Of a DNA stretch of 64,000 nucleotides, positions 37,661 through 55,200 are shown one piece after another. Under the pieces are notes generated by a model. That model was not told the DNA's origin. It was given only the letters and a program-made list of their open reading frames with translations, and searched no databases. The translations under genes and the position numbers were made by a program. The number at the start of each line of letters is the position of its first letter. Within the stretch, counting starts at the first letter, position 1. This stretch comes from Glandiceps talaboti (taxonomy: Eukaryota; Hemichordata; Enteropneusta; Spengelidae): NCBI RefSeq assembly GCF_964340395.1, contig NC_135555.1:18804115-18868114 (forward strand), given 5' to 3'.

Positions 37661-38560
37661 ATGTTAGATTTGGTTAGTATTATACAAAATGTAACAAAAT
37701 TTAGGAAAGCAAGAGCTTGCATTGACCATATTTATGTTATTACATCCATTGTTAGAAACAGGAAAATGCAAGGCCTTTCTACTTTTGCAGCATTTGTTGA
37801 TATGAAAAAAGCGTTTGATTGGGTAAATAGGGACATGCTTTTCTTCAAGTTACTTAAAAATGGTATATCTGGTAGATTTTACAGTGCTGTTAAAAGTTTG
37901 TATTGTCTTGTATAAATATTAATGGAGTTCCCTCCCCTTGGTTCCCAACAAGTTCTGGTGTTCGACAATGAGATGTCCTCTCCGCCACACTCTTTGCTAT
38001 GAATTTAAATGATTTTGCTACAGAGGTTAAGGATTTCCACCTTGGTATTCCAGTAGGTGATCAAGAAGTTGGCATCCTTTTGTACGCAGACGACATTGTT
38101 ATCCCTGCTGAAAATGAGGATAACTTACAAAGTGTTGTCCAGTATTTGGAAATTTGGTGTAAAACTGGCGTATGGTGATTAACAACAATAAAACACAGGC
38201 TGTGCATTTCAGACATCAGAATTTAGAACGATCAAGTTTTCGTTTTAATTATGCTGGGCAAAGAATACAGACAGTGTCATAATACAAATATTTTGGAGTT
38301 GTTTTAGATGAGCTTTTGAATTATGAAGTAACAGCCAACATTTTGTGTAATGCTGCTGGGAGAGCCTTAGGTGGAGTTATTTCTAAAATTGGTAAATATA
38401 AGGATTTTCATTATAATACATTTAATACTTTGTATAATTCCTGTGTGTTGCCGATTGTGGACTATTGTGCAGGAATATGGGATTTGGTCACTTTAAAAAC
38501 TGTGATGATGTACAGTATAGAGCCATTAGATATTTCATGGGAGTACACAGATTTATATGG
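37661..38560 (+). pseudogene. Broken non-LTR retrotransposon reverse transcriptase
   Basis: Fragments of one reverse transcriptase are spread over three frames. Frame 2 (37661-37915) has FVDMKKAFDWVNRDMLFFKL, the palm block around the first catalytic Asp. Frame 1 (37924-38165) has a degenerate GVRQ-stop-DVLSATLF and the catalytic LLYADDIVI (YADD at 38083-38094). Frame 3 (38169-38582) has KTQAVHFR, YFGVVLDELL and an AAGRALGGVISKI block followed by a CAGIWD motif. At least two frameshifts and several in-frame stops make it dead. The thumb block looks Jockey/CR1-like, but clade assignment is uncertain. No endonuclease domain is seen, so it is 5' truncated. Confidence 0.85.
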
Positions 38561-38800
38561 TACATGTATTTGTGTCTTATAAGCCCAGTGGGCTGGATGT
38601 GGCAACTCTTTAATTTATATGGTACATGTATTTGTGTCTTATAAGCCCAGTGGGCTGGATGTGGCAACTCTTTAATTTGTATGGTACATTTATTTGTATT
38701 GAATGAAAAGTTCAATTGGTAAGCCCACATAGGACACGTAAATAAATAAAATAAACAAACAAACAAACAAACAAACAAACAAACAAACAAACTAACAAAT
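38545..38800 (+). repeat. 62-bp duplication and (AAAC)n tail after the LINE remnant
   Basis: TATATGGTACATGTATTTGTGTC and CCCAGTGGGCTGGATGTGG occur in two full copies and a partial third from 38545 to about 38695. An AAATAAAACAAAC region with (AAAC)n follows at 38745-38792. The short simple-repeat tail fits the 3' end of a non-LTR element. Confidence 0.7.
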
Positions 38801-39509
38801 TCACATTCGTACAGCTATTTAAACATGAAGTGACCTTTTTATGACATTTAGTTTGACAAAAAGTGAATATGACCCAGCTACGCCTTTATGATTATTTAAC
38901 GTAATACATGTATTGTACCAAATACGAAAAAAAGACTCGACTAATTAATCAATCCATCATACCAACGCATGACAACGGACAATCTTTGATGAATTCACCG
39001 CATACAACAATACAAGACAATTGGTATTTTTCATCTTTTCATCGAGGTTTTTTTTTGGGCTATGGATGAATTCGTTTAACGCTAAATCATTTTTTGTTCA
39101 TTGAGCATTTAATAATAGTACAGGTAGTAGTTTGTAAGGGTACTACATATCCCGTCTTTTCATCTTTTGTGTCAATCCGCCCATTTGTCCTTGAAAGAAA
39201 ATGTCACTCTGTAATTGATATCTTGATGTTATCTAGCTATACCACTACATTCCTCTTAAATATGAAAATAACAGCATTGTCCATCAAACTGAACTCAGTG
39301 TGCGTGTGAGTGTGTTTTCAAAAATACAATGGTATATCCTGCTGGTCAGTACATTGTGTAAAGTGTGCGGTCGTGTTTTTAAATTGATAACACTAAGTAC
39401 TACTCAATAAACACATTTCAATTCGATGCCTGTAGAGTGAAATTTGTATAACTTTGCAATAGCATTTAATTGAAGACACACGGCAACAGATTCTCTGACT
39501 TCTGCCGGT
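38801..39509. other. Intergenic, no gene recognised
   Basis: AT-rich spacer with short motif-less frames; nothing else noted. Confidence 0.4.
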
Positions 39510-39835
39510 CTGCAATGATAATAATAAATGATTATATAGCGCATTCCCTTTCTGTGCCCAAAGCGCTTTATAATTATTAACCATGGCACGGATCTATAGT
39601 GACACAACAGATATTTATACTTCAAGTCCTGGAGAGCATATAATCCATTGTAGCCGGCTTGATCGAGCGCTAGGATTAATATATTCACACCTCTATCCTA
39701 CCAGGTTCGTGAGTGTTCAGCTGGGTTGTCAGAGGCACGATCATGGTTCAATTCTTTCTCACGGACTTTAGCCAGTTAAAAACAAACGGCAGAGACAGGA
39801 CTTGAAGCATGCTGTCCACTCTAACCATTCGAATA
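39510..39835 (-). mobile_element. SINE of the same group, minus strand, diverged
   Basis: Read on the minus strand it has TGGCTAAAGTCCGTGAGA, TTGAACCATGATCGTGCC, CAACCCAGCTG and ACCTGGTAGGATAGAGG, matching the body of the plus-strand SINEs. The tail CGCTATATAATCATTTATT follows AAAGCGCTTT. The head and the segment between body and tail differ, so this is a related subfamily or an old copy. Confidence 0.75.
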
Positions 39836-40194
39836 TCATGTCAAGTTAACAGTCCGTTCGGTCGTTTGTTTAGCTGTCTAAAAAACAAAAGACACATGAA
39901 TGGAAACGATGGAAATAGAGGTAAATAAAGCATTCAGTCGCTTTCACCACATCGGATTTTAATCAGATTGGTCTTTTATCTACGTCGACAAATAACATGC
40001 TCCAAAGGAGGTCGTCGTAAGTTGGACTGGATACAGAGTTCACTAGATAGGTATTCTACATGGTAACACTACGATATTCGTATTTTGTGATACCAGTAAA
40101 CACACACACATCAGTTTGTTTCAGTTATGTTTGAGATAATTTATATAATATGTTGTCATCCGAACCAATATGGTAAAAGTTAACCAGGCAGACT

Positions 40195-44608
<4,414 letters not shown>

Positions 44609-45828
44609 AATGATATAGTCAAAAACAGTGTCAAAAAGGAAGTATAACTTGAGTCCATATGATTTATCAGTACAGTATTGGAAGCAAGGGACAAGAAAAT
44701 TATGTCAGTATGTCTTTCTTACATTACAATTTGCATAAGGTATGTTCTCAAAGTGTCACATTTCATTAAAAAAAACTACTTTCAATCCAAAGATCACATT
44801 TGATATAATTTGTAGACAGATGGTCCAATGCAAGACATTCACATATATTGTTATATCAGGTCATCATAGTTTAAGGTACATGTGGTTCTCATGTTCGGAA
44901 GTATACTCTGTATTACAATCATAGCATTTATAAACATTCAATATATATTGTCACTTTCAATCCATATAGCCATTTAGTTCATTTATATTACAATATAAGT
45001 GAGGAATGATATTAGTAGGATATCAAATTTTGATGTTCAATATTTATATGAAAGGGTTACTTTTATTGTCATCATTTAACCTTTCGCCCTCCACCTATTC
45101 TCATATGTTGACTGTAATACACAAATATATAGCCATAAGATGAATTTCACATTTCAATTGTAGATTTATTTTGTTTGAGACAGTTTATGAAATTTAAGAT
45201 TCCTTGTACATGTACATATGAATTTTTTTTAAACTTATGATACAATGTACATGTACACCCGAAAGTAATGTTTAGAATGTATTAATAAGGTTTCCTTTAC
45301 ATGTTTGAACTCAGGTGCGGTGTATATGGTTGCCATGGCAACAATTTAATTGCCATGGAGACATATAAGAGTGTTGTGATTTAATGTATTTTTTCAAGTG
45401 TATACATTTTGCAGTTTTCTTTAGTAATTATTCAATAAACTAATTGTTTGGTATTCCTATGTGTGCTAGTGAATCTCCCCCCATAAAATAATGGAATGAT
45501 CCAAAAACAAAAAACAATAATTATCAGCCCACATACTTCTCATTGTAAATAAAATTATCCATAAGAATGATTCCAACTTGTAACATTATCATCAGTTGAC
45601 ACTCCAATACATTCACTATACAGTGCTTACACAAAGCAATGTCCAAAAGCTTTTGTCAAAATACAAAGGTCAGAGGTCACATCTTTGGATGGGCCAAAAT
45701 GGTAGTTTTAGGCCGTTTTCAGCAGAATCCTTTCATACTCTGAAAATTAGCCATATAAACTATCTAAAAATGCAAAAAAGTCAAAATCGAAAATTTTCGA
45801 CATAAGGGCCCTTTCTGCCTGCGACGGC

Positions 45829-45959
<131 letters not shown>

Positions 45960-46189
45960 CAAGACAATGAGGGCAGTTTGTTTTTTTAATTGGAAGCAAA
46001 TAAATTGTTTGCTATGAATTTTGGTGTATATTTTATGAATATGTGATTACATTACCTAGAAATACGTAAATATAGAATTACAATGAGAAAGAAAGACACA
46101 TACAAGCTGCTCAGGGAAAGAAGGTATGATATCGAAATTTCATAAAATGCATGAATAAAACACTTTTTGATATCAAATGAAAAAAAAAT

Positions 46190-46430
46190 AGGTGGTGTAG
46201 GAAAATTAGCTACTGGCTTTGTCTTCTAAACACATTTGAAACAAAAAATCACGTGAATTTTCCAAAAGTGCTTCGACTTTCAGTTATCCCAACATTTCAC
46301 CTAATTTGGGGACCCCAATTTTTATTGCATGTATATCTAGTACATATATTTAGTTTTTTATGATAACAGTATAGATAAGAAAATGAGTGTAGATCTTATA
46401 CTATTTAACTAACTTAAGCATAAGTTTGGA
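46190..46430 (+). repeat. Dispersed repeat, copy 2
   Basis: Partner of 29160-29385, sharing TAGATAAGAAAATGAG and TTATACTAT. It ends about 300 bp before the transposon. Confidence 0.5.
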
Positions 46431-46738
46431 GAACTATTTGATTTTTGGTCGCAGAATTTGATAGTTTCGTTAATACTTCAGCGCAGAAAACTAAAGTAGG
46501 TAAATCATCAGATTCATAAATTATGGGCCAAACGTAAGTATTTCGACATTTGCACATATCGTTTTTATCTTGGCTTATTCATATTGTGACCCTAAAAAGA
46601 TTCGTTAAGAATGCGAGAAAAAAACACCAAGAAAATGTCAAAAAATGGAAGCATTCTACATCCGTTTGTCTGCGTCTTTTAAGTTTTAGCACGGCGTTAG
46701 AATCACGCGCGCGCGTATATCATGTGACCATGCAGCAA

Positions 46739-46778
46739 CGCGAATAGTCGACTTTCCGGTTCTCCCAGCATGCAAAGC
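46739..46778 (+). repeat. Left terminal inverted repeat of the ISL2EU element
   Basis: Starts CGCGAATAGTCGACTTTCCG and continues with GTTCTCCCAGCATGCAAAGC. It is 30/40 identical to the reverse complement of the right end. The base pair AA precedes it. Confidence 0.8.
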
Positions 46779-46893
46779 AGTATTTATAGTCAGAACGAGG
46801 CGGGGGGATACCTCCGCGATAATCGTCTGCCAGGCATAGCATTTGTATGGGAATTAGCAGACGTCGGTAGACTCCAATGTGTATTTTACAGAT

Positions 46894-49800
46894 ATGGGTA
46901 AAAAGGACAACTGTTGTGTTCCCTTTTGTTTTCGACAACGTTGGCGTGATGGGGGGAAATATTACAAGTTTCCAGTAGGGCCAAAATCACGTCGAAATGC
47001 GTGGATTGTAGCTGTACGATCTCATCGTAAAAACCGGCGGTCGTGGCAACCAAGTGTCCATCAAAAAGTATGTGCCGTACATTTCGTGAACAACATGAAG
47101 AGTGATGATCCTAAGTCGTCTTCATACATTCCAACTATTTTTCCTTGGCATAAGAATAAAGGCATCCAGAAAGAAGGGACTGGTCAAGTTGTAAACAAGG
47201 TTAGTTTAACTTTGAGACATTATACTACATTACAGAAGTTATAAGAATATAAGTGTGATCTTGATCAGAACGTCGTTTTATCAGTGGTGTACAAAGAAAA
47301 CTGGCTTTGAAGGTTTCGAAAAAGTCTACTTCTTATCATTATCAAACTAGGTACACACGACTCTCTTATCAGTTTGTTTATGTCTGTGTTAGTCATGTTG
47401 TAACATAAAATTCAAGAGTAAGCTTATTGTCTGGTCCTAAAATAAACTTTCAGGTATAACTTATATGTTCAGTTTTGGGCAAAAAATCGCCAACAAACTT
47501 GACAATACAACGAAAAGAATAAACACGACATTCAAGTTAGCACTGAATAATTACAACATATGTGGTCATGGAGTTTGTATTTTAGCAACTCGTGTTCTTG
47601 TGTGTACGGTGCTGACAAGTTGGGAGAATTTTTCGAAATCTTTGAACGGAAAAACTTCATTGTGGACTCTAAACGACAGAAATTATGAGTATTTCAGGAT
47701 AACCAGGTCAATGTCACATAGAAAGCCATCAATCATCTTTCTACATGGAGTAGCGCTAGTTGCTAGTGCTAGATTGACATCAAATATGATTTTCTAACTG
47801 TTAGTGTTACACTGTAGTGTAGTATACATGTAGTGTAGTGTCGGTCGTGTCGTGTAGAGTAGTGGTGAAGTGTAATGTCTTGTATAGTGTAGTGTAGTGT
47901 AGTGCAGTGTAGTATCGTGTCGTGTCATGCCGTGTCATGTCATGTAGAGTGTTTTTCCATAAAGTACAACTTCTGCATGTACAAGTTTGTTTTCTTGTGT
48001 TGTTTGAAATACACTCATTTTATATGTATAACCAAAACCAGTTATACATGTATTTCTTTGGTTTTCTTTTGTTGATTTCATTCATTCAATATTTGCTTCA
48101 TTTACAATTAATGAAAAAAAATGTTTTTATGTCATTTTTGGATGAATGATCATCGGTGTTCATGTTACTTTGTAATATGTTTTACATTTTATTTTGTCAC
48201 CCTTGAATAAATTAAATAATTATATCATTTGACATTTCAGGAAAACATGAACAAGGAGTTTGATCATAATACAACACAGGACATTAATCATGAGGTGGAA
48301 GATGAATGTACAGTAGATCAGGTAGGGAGCTATTTATTTATTTATTGCATTGTATAGATTTCCACTAATTAGAATTACTACTTTGCCAGATAATGTGCTG
48401 CAAGGAAGTAATGTAACTTAATGTTTACATATTTGTGCTACCACTGTTTTGTTTATATGTGTGTATATATGTGTTGTATTAAGGTTGTCTTTGACGTATT
48501 TTGTGTATAAATGTTGTGATAAACCACAGTGCTACAAAGTGTACATTTAACATCATTTCTAACTTTGACAAAACTTTGTATGTATTTCAGTGTAAGACAT
48601 CTAGTGGTGACATAAACTGTAACTCTTTCACTGGGACAGAGACTAACAGTAAACAGGTAATGATTATTTCCTTATCAGGTTATTCAGTATGGTTGTTCCT
48701 TATCAAATATTAGAGCATTGAACATTAACAGATTATTAATAAACTAAGTTGTATAGTTATTTTATGATATGGATTTCATGGTATTCTTATGTTATTCTAA
48801 TTTTTCAGTCAGGTGTTGATGTAAGTGAAAATGTAAATGTATGTTCTACAAAACTGATTGAGTGTGAGTTAGGTTCCAAAACACAGCCACAACCAGAACC
48901 ACAGTCTAATAGTGCAGAGGTAAGTCATATTGACATTTGGAAATCTAATTGATTATAATTTATCAAAATCATTCTATATGATTGAAAATAATTCATTCAT
49001 GTGAGCAGATACAAAAACAGAAAGTTCAGTTTGAGTTGTAACATTGTTCTTGTCATTGGGTTTTCACCAGATAATGTAAAGCCATAAACAAGTAAGAAAT
49101 CATGTTTGTGTTGTTTGCAGTTACAAAATGGAATCACTATATTGTGAGGTTCACTTTGTTTTTAACTGAAAGTTATAAGTCGATTTCCGTTTCCAAGATG
49201 CATTGTGCGAGAGGACGTCGCTTATACTGTTACATTTAGCCTTGTTTTGTCTTTGTTACATTTGAAATAACGTTTTCATCAGGAAATAATGGAAAGACAT
49301 TTTATCCTCTTTGATTATAAGTTATTTTATAGAACAAAGACTAAACATATCATCAATGCCAGAGAGGTATTTTACGAGTGTACACAGGGTACGGTCAGAT
49401 GACAACCATCCCCGGGCCCCTGCGTAGCGCATGCAAACCCCTCAGCACGTACACAATACATTGTATTGTATGGAGAGATGTGCAGTGCATCTTGGAACTG
49501 GCAACAGGTCTATTGACTCATTTGACTTGCAATGAACTTACACCAAGTTTCTTTCCTTTCCCTTAGCAGTTATCAGTCATTTCTACTGACCATGACTACC
49601 TCAGGACAACTGCTGATGATTTGTCATTCAAATTGGAAGAAAACATCAAAATCCAGGATCCTGAGTACTATGCTTATCTTAAGTTCCTAGAAACTCAAAA
49701 TCATCTCCTAAGGGAGGTTAATGAATTGTACTTTAGTAGACTTTTAACAATTTCTACCATTAAGGATGATAACATACAAATGAAATTTTGGACTGGCTTT

Positions 49801-50682
49801 CCAAATTATGCTATATTTTGTGCTATATTTGAATATCTAGAGTCAAAGGCAGTTAATTTACAGTATTGGCGGGGTGGGAAAGATAAACACACTCATTTCC
49901 ACAAAATCCGTGATTCAAACAAACCTGGTCCAGACAGAAAGATATCTCTGCAAGATGAATTCTTTATTGTGATGGTTAGATTGAGGGTTGGGTTGTTTAC
50001 ACGAGATTTGGCAAAAAGGGTTGGGGTGTCTGAATCAACAATATCACGTATTTTTGTCACATGGGTTAATTTTTTAGCTGTTGAATTATCCACCATATGT
50101 ACCATGCCATCTATTGAAGAAGCTAACCAAGGAAGATGTCATGCATTTGACAAATTTCCAGACACAAGAGTGGTTGTAGACTGCACAGAGTTATTTTCAG
50201 AGACACCATCATCATTAGCAGCAAAGAGGCAAACATGGAGTGAATACAAACATCATGATACATTCAAATTTTTAGTAGGGATTGGGCCAAATGGTGCAGT
50301 GACATATGTTTCTAGAATGTGGGGTGGGCGAGCCTCGGATAAATGCATAGTTGGTAACAGTAACTTTAAAGATTATTTAGATAAAGGTGACGATGTAATG
50401 GCAGACAAGGGTTTCACTGTTTCTGCTGAATTAACTGCCATTGGTGTTTCACTAAATGTTCCAGCATTCAAAGGTAGTGATAGGACTCAGTTATCAGCAA
50501 GGGAAGTTGAACAGTCTCGTAGAATATCAGAAGCTCGCATTCATATAGAGAGGGCTATAGGACGTATAAAAGCATTTCATATATTTGACAGTGACATGAA
50601 GCTTACAATGAATGGTTTAGCAGAGCAAATCTTCACAGTTTGTGCTTTCCTAGTGAATTTTCAATCTCCATTCTTAAAATAG
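46894..50682 (+). CDS. THAP-domain DDE transposase of ISL2EU element (5 exons)
   Basis: Exons 46894-47199, 48241-48321, 48591-48656, 48809-48919 and 49567-50682 are all phase 0 with GT-AG introns, giving 559 codons plus TAG. Residues 1-90 are a THAP zinc finger: CCVPFC at 7-12, FP at 26-27, Trp37, CAVH at 60-63 and a closing YIPTIFP. These bind DNA, presumably the element ends. A short Ser/Gln/Asn-rich linker spans exons 2-4. Residues 325-352 form a helix-turn-helix (LFTRDLAKRVGVSESTISRI). The DDE_Tnp_4 catalytic core follows with candidate residues Asp393 (VVVDCTE), Asp468 (VMADKGF) and Glu516 (IHIERAIGRIK). All are present, so the enzyme may be active. An upstream in-frame ATG at 46879 exists; 46894 is preferred because THAP proteins usually start within a few residues of the first Cys. 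The exon 5 acceptor could be three bases later. Confidence 0.92.
47808..47945. repeat. (GTGTA)n-type pentanucleotide repeat in transposase intron 1
   Basis: Irregular runs of TGTAGTGTAG passing into CGTGTCGTGTC and CATGTCATG variants. It is intronic and low complexity. Confidence 0.85.
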
Positions 50683-50794
50683 CATTGCAGTAGATGTTGA
50701 GAACGTTACCAATGGTAACAAGTCTTCACAAAGAAATGATGTGTAAAGAATGTGATGATCATGGTGTCTTTCTATTGCCATAATACAGGGGATT

Positions 50795-50846
50795 AATTGT
50801 CTGATATGGCATGCTACAATATTGACATATTTGGGTAGTTTTCTGT
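50795..50846 (+). repeat. 52-bp perfect direct repeat, copy 1
   Basis: This sequence, from AATTGTCTGATATGGCATGC to TTGGGTAGTTTTCTGT, is identical to 54120-54171. It lies about 110 bp after the transposase stop, probably in its 3' untranslated region. Confidence 0.95.
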
Positions 50847-52295
50847 CTCACTGAAATTGATACCGTCTGACATCAAAACTGCATGCTTGCAATGAATCCC
50901 CTGTAGTTGGCCAAAGAAAATGTTGTGACAAGTATATTTAGGTGCAGCCAATGGGCAGAGTTGTGGTTTTCATTAACTATGTTGTTTCAGACCAAAAATG
51001 ATGTTTTTAATAGAACTCCCCCCCCCCAAAAAAAAAAAAAAAAAAAAAAAATTGTGGGTGTTTAGCTGTTCTTATGTGCCCTCCCCCTGATGAAAGATAT
51101 ATACCACTACCCAACCAATATTGAGAATGACTTACACACTCCCACCACTGAAATGTTTGTACTCTCCACTATACCAACAATTCATTTTTATGTACACAAT
51201 GTTTTCCCCTCCCACTGTATCAAAATCATGACTTCCCTGCCTTTATTCTTCCTTGTTTGCACCTCTCGAGCTCTCCTGCTACTGATTGAAAAAATTGCCC
51301 ACACACTGAAAAATTACACAAGAACAAATTTGTTGACTGCACCTGTATATTACCATTTGTGACTGCATTCATGGTATCACTCACCAATGTACTTTCTCAC
51401 AGCTCAATCCATGTAAAAATTTCATTTTTAATATTTGATATTTATTATTTTATTTATATTGTATGGATTTGTACATGTAAAAATACTGTGAAGAGAATAA
51501 TATATTGCATACCATAAATTATATTTATTGATATATTACAAATTAATTTTGTGTTCCCACTAAATAAAGTGACAGGAAAATATTTACAAATGTGAAATAA
51601 GACTGTTGTGGAACAGGCTTTATATGAGATTATTATTGCTAAGAATAAGTGTCATTTACTTTGTAATACTGACAGCAATATTTTCATTACCAATAGGTAC
51701 AGGAAGACCAATACATTTTGGTACATGGTAACATTAAAATAAATAAACTGTGTACATGTATACATACTGTGTATTTCTTTTATACTAGCTTAGTTACTCT
51801 ACTTTACATATAGGCCAGAAAAAATAACAAAGCTGTTCAACGAGCAACGTAGCCCATCCCATTGGGTAGGTACCAGGTAGGTCGATTAAAAAAAAAAGAC
51901 AATCTTGGACAAAGAAGTTAAAACAAGCCATACATAATGATGACAAAACATTTCAAGTTGAGTTTGTATAGAACTTATATACAGTTATTTCACTCTTGCA
52001 TGCATCATCAGAGCCAAGTAAACCACTATATAACAAAGATTACACATAATTTGGAATTGACTCAAATGCACATTATTGTCACATGTATCATTCAGAAAAT
52101 ATAAAGAAATCCCCTTAATTTTGAAAAGAAAGTGTGCATTTTACTGACATGCGAAGCCCGTATTATATTGCCCATCACTAATGAAAAAAAAATGAAAAAA
52201 TTGAAATGCCAAAAATATGGGAAGGTTGCGCCTGTTGAACAGCTTTCAAGTTTTTCTGGCCTTAGATCAGTGTAGACACCTTACAATATCCAGGT
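50847..52295. other. Convergent 3' region between the two transposon genes
   Basis: This non-coding stretch separates the transposase stop from the YqaJ stop. It holds a C9-A20 tract at 51017-51050 and plus-strand AATAAA hexamers near 51563 and 51740 that could end the transposase transcript. I see no third gene here. Confidence 0.6.
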
Positions 52296-55200
52296 CTACT
52301 TATATATATACCTAACATCGTGAGGATACAACTTGACATGCCTTTGCACACGTCCAGTGAATAGTTCTGGGACAATACCTTCCAGGAAAAATGTCTCAGA
52401 CTTTTTACATAATGTATCATACAAGCCTTGGTTAAATTCAATTCTCTCCACATATACATAATACCCTTGTTCACCACATTCAGGGTCTAGAATTATAAAT
52501 ACACAGAAGTCACACCACAACCTGTTCATTATTCCCATCTGACCTAACATTTGATAATAATAATGATGCTTTTTGTTAAACTTTGGATTTTCATTTTCAT
52601 CAAGAAAAAGATAAAACTGACTGTTCTTGGTTCTTATGAGTTCCTTTACTGACAATCCATTATTTTCAGGGCATTTGATTTCAACTAAACCTTTAGTGAT
52701 ATCAACACTGGGATCATCTACATCGCCATCAATGCTACAACCTTGATGAGGTCTAACAATGTCAATCACAAACCCTTTTTGACAAACTTTCAACCCAACA
52801 TGGCCATTCCTATTCATGTATTTTACATATGAATCCCTAGCTGTGTCTTCAAGACCTAAACCTCGCCTGCACTGTGCTGGCATTGGTTTCCTATCATATT
52901 GCATTATTTCCCTTACAAGGCAGTCTGGTGGTGTTGAATACTGTCGCTTACATATTTTACCAAAGTGTGATGAAGAAATCCTACCAACCCGATAAGCATA
53001 CCAGTGTTTATTTTGTGACTGTCCCCTTGTATTTTTTTCTACTTTATCAATATCAGCTGCTGTGATTCCCATACTATTTTTAAATGTAACAAATTTATAT
53101 TTCATATCATCACTATGGAGATTACACTCATCACTGATATTTTCATCTCTTTCACATGACAACAATATTGTACTTGGACTTTTATTTTGGCTGGTATTTG
53201 TGAGAGCATGGGTCTGATTTGTTGGTTGATCCATGTCTATAATGTCATTTGTATCTTCAATTGTTATCTCTGCCCCCAAAGTGTCATCAAATGTAAGATC
53301 AACAATGAAATTGTCTTGAGATGTCTGTATCTGATTAACTTGAGACAAAATTGTACACATTTCCTGAGTGACAGATTGTGGCCTATATCTATGTAAAGCA
53401 AGGCTATTGCAGGCTGGCACTTTGACATCATTGTTTAGGAGTCTGTTTCTCAGATGTAATAGTTTATAGTAGTCCACCTTCTGCTGGCATGGAGACCTCC
53501 CATCATGACCACTAGCTTCTCCTCCCCAGTCTCTTTTCTCTTTACCATGCTCTGGTTTATAAATTGGTATCTCTGACATGGGTTTAGGAGTAACTCTGGA
53601 ATCTATCATGTGAAACAAAAAGTTACTGTTAGTGTTAGTGTTAGCAGACTGAATCATAATGGATATCTATAATTGTTATCAGGGTCTCTGCATTATTGGT
53701 TTCTTCTCATCAGATGTACAACCATTACAGATTAGAAGTTATATTTTATCATTTTAAATTGCTGTAAGTTTCTGCATTTACTGTTTCTTGCGAGACTTTA
53801 CAAATTTCGATTTCATTCATTTTGTCTCGAATATGTAAAAAAAAAAATGTTTAGGGTCAGCGTGAAAAACTAGGTGGGGTCAAGTAACTGGAACAAAACA
53901 ATTACTTTTCTTAGGCCTAATAAAATTCACTCAAAATGAAAAATAATATGTTACCCTAAAACAAAAGACTCATTCCCAAGGAATAGAACTGGCGTGGATA
54001 AAAATATCAACACTCATTCCCAAGAAATAAATTGGTATTGATGACAATATCAAACAAACATTAAAAATTTATTGAGTCAGAAAATATGAAATATATTAAT
54101 AAATTGTTATTATTTAAAAAATTGTCTGATATGGCATGCTACAATATTGACATATTTGGGTAGTTTTCTGTTTTAAAACTAACCTCTTTTGGCAATCCAC
54201 TTGCAAAGAACCTCTGTACAAGCAGGTCCCTCTACCAAATTTCGATAACCTTGTGCTACAAAATCTTCAAGGGCAAACAGTACTGCTGCAAAGTGACTGC
54301 AAGCTTCACCTAGACTGCAAAGCCAAAAGAATTTGAAAAAAAAATAAAATCAGTTTTAAACACTTTCATATATAAAAAAATTCACATGTTTGTATATGCC
54401 CATGTAGAGTCTAGCGCCAATGAAATAGTATATTGTTATCATGTATAATAGAAAACTAACATTGATTTACATGCATGTTGCTTGCAAAAAGGTCGAAAAA
54501 ACAAACATTTGCAACATATTAACACTTGTTATTATATAAATATAAATCCTTTAATACAAATTACTGAGTCTTTTCATACTCTGAGAGAAAATCCCCTGAG
54601 AAAATATTCAACACAAATGTAAGGAAAGGACTTCCCCCACTTCCTACAACCGTAACTGTGGGTGATGCATGTACTTCCTAATATGCTACAACATTTTGAC
54701 TTTGAAAATTACTTACCCAGCAACACATTGACATGAACCACCGACAGGTTCCCCTGCTTTGGTTAAAACGACGTACGTTTTGTATGTTACACCACTTCTT
54801 TGCGAGGCATTAACACTTGCTTTGACTATACAGAAAGTTTGACTATATTTGACATTGATTTCAATACTGTGTACGTGACCGGCATCCCACAATTTATACG
54901 CCTTCAATGCCTTGTAAGCACGCATAGCCTCCCTGTCAAATGTTCTGTCATTCGATGAGATTAGATAGAACTTGACGTTCTCCAATGTCATTTCTGGAAT
55001 TCTTCTGATATCAGTCGTCCAACCTGTCCGTATGTGGTCGAACTTTGGAAGACTACGGTATTCTTTGACAACAGCTTCGCTCAGTCTGGCAATCCCATGT
55101 AAACACTCTCTCTTGATGATAGGGTTTTCAAAATCTGTGCCGCTGGTCGAAAATCCGAAAGCAGTACACAGCCTTCCAATTAAATCATATTTCGTCCCCG

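Noticed and set aside
46879-46893. Upstream in-frame ATG of the transposase
   Set aside because: It adds only MYFTD ahead of a typical THAP start. TTTTACAG just before 46894 could even be a splice acceptor. It is kept as an alternative, not the main call.
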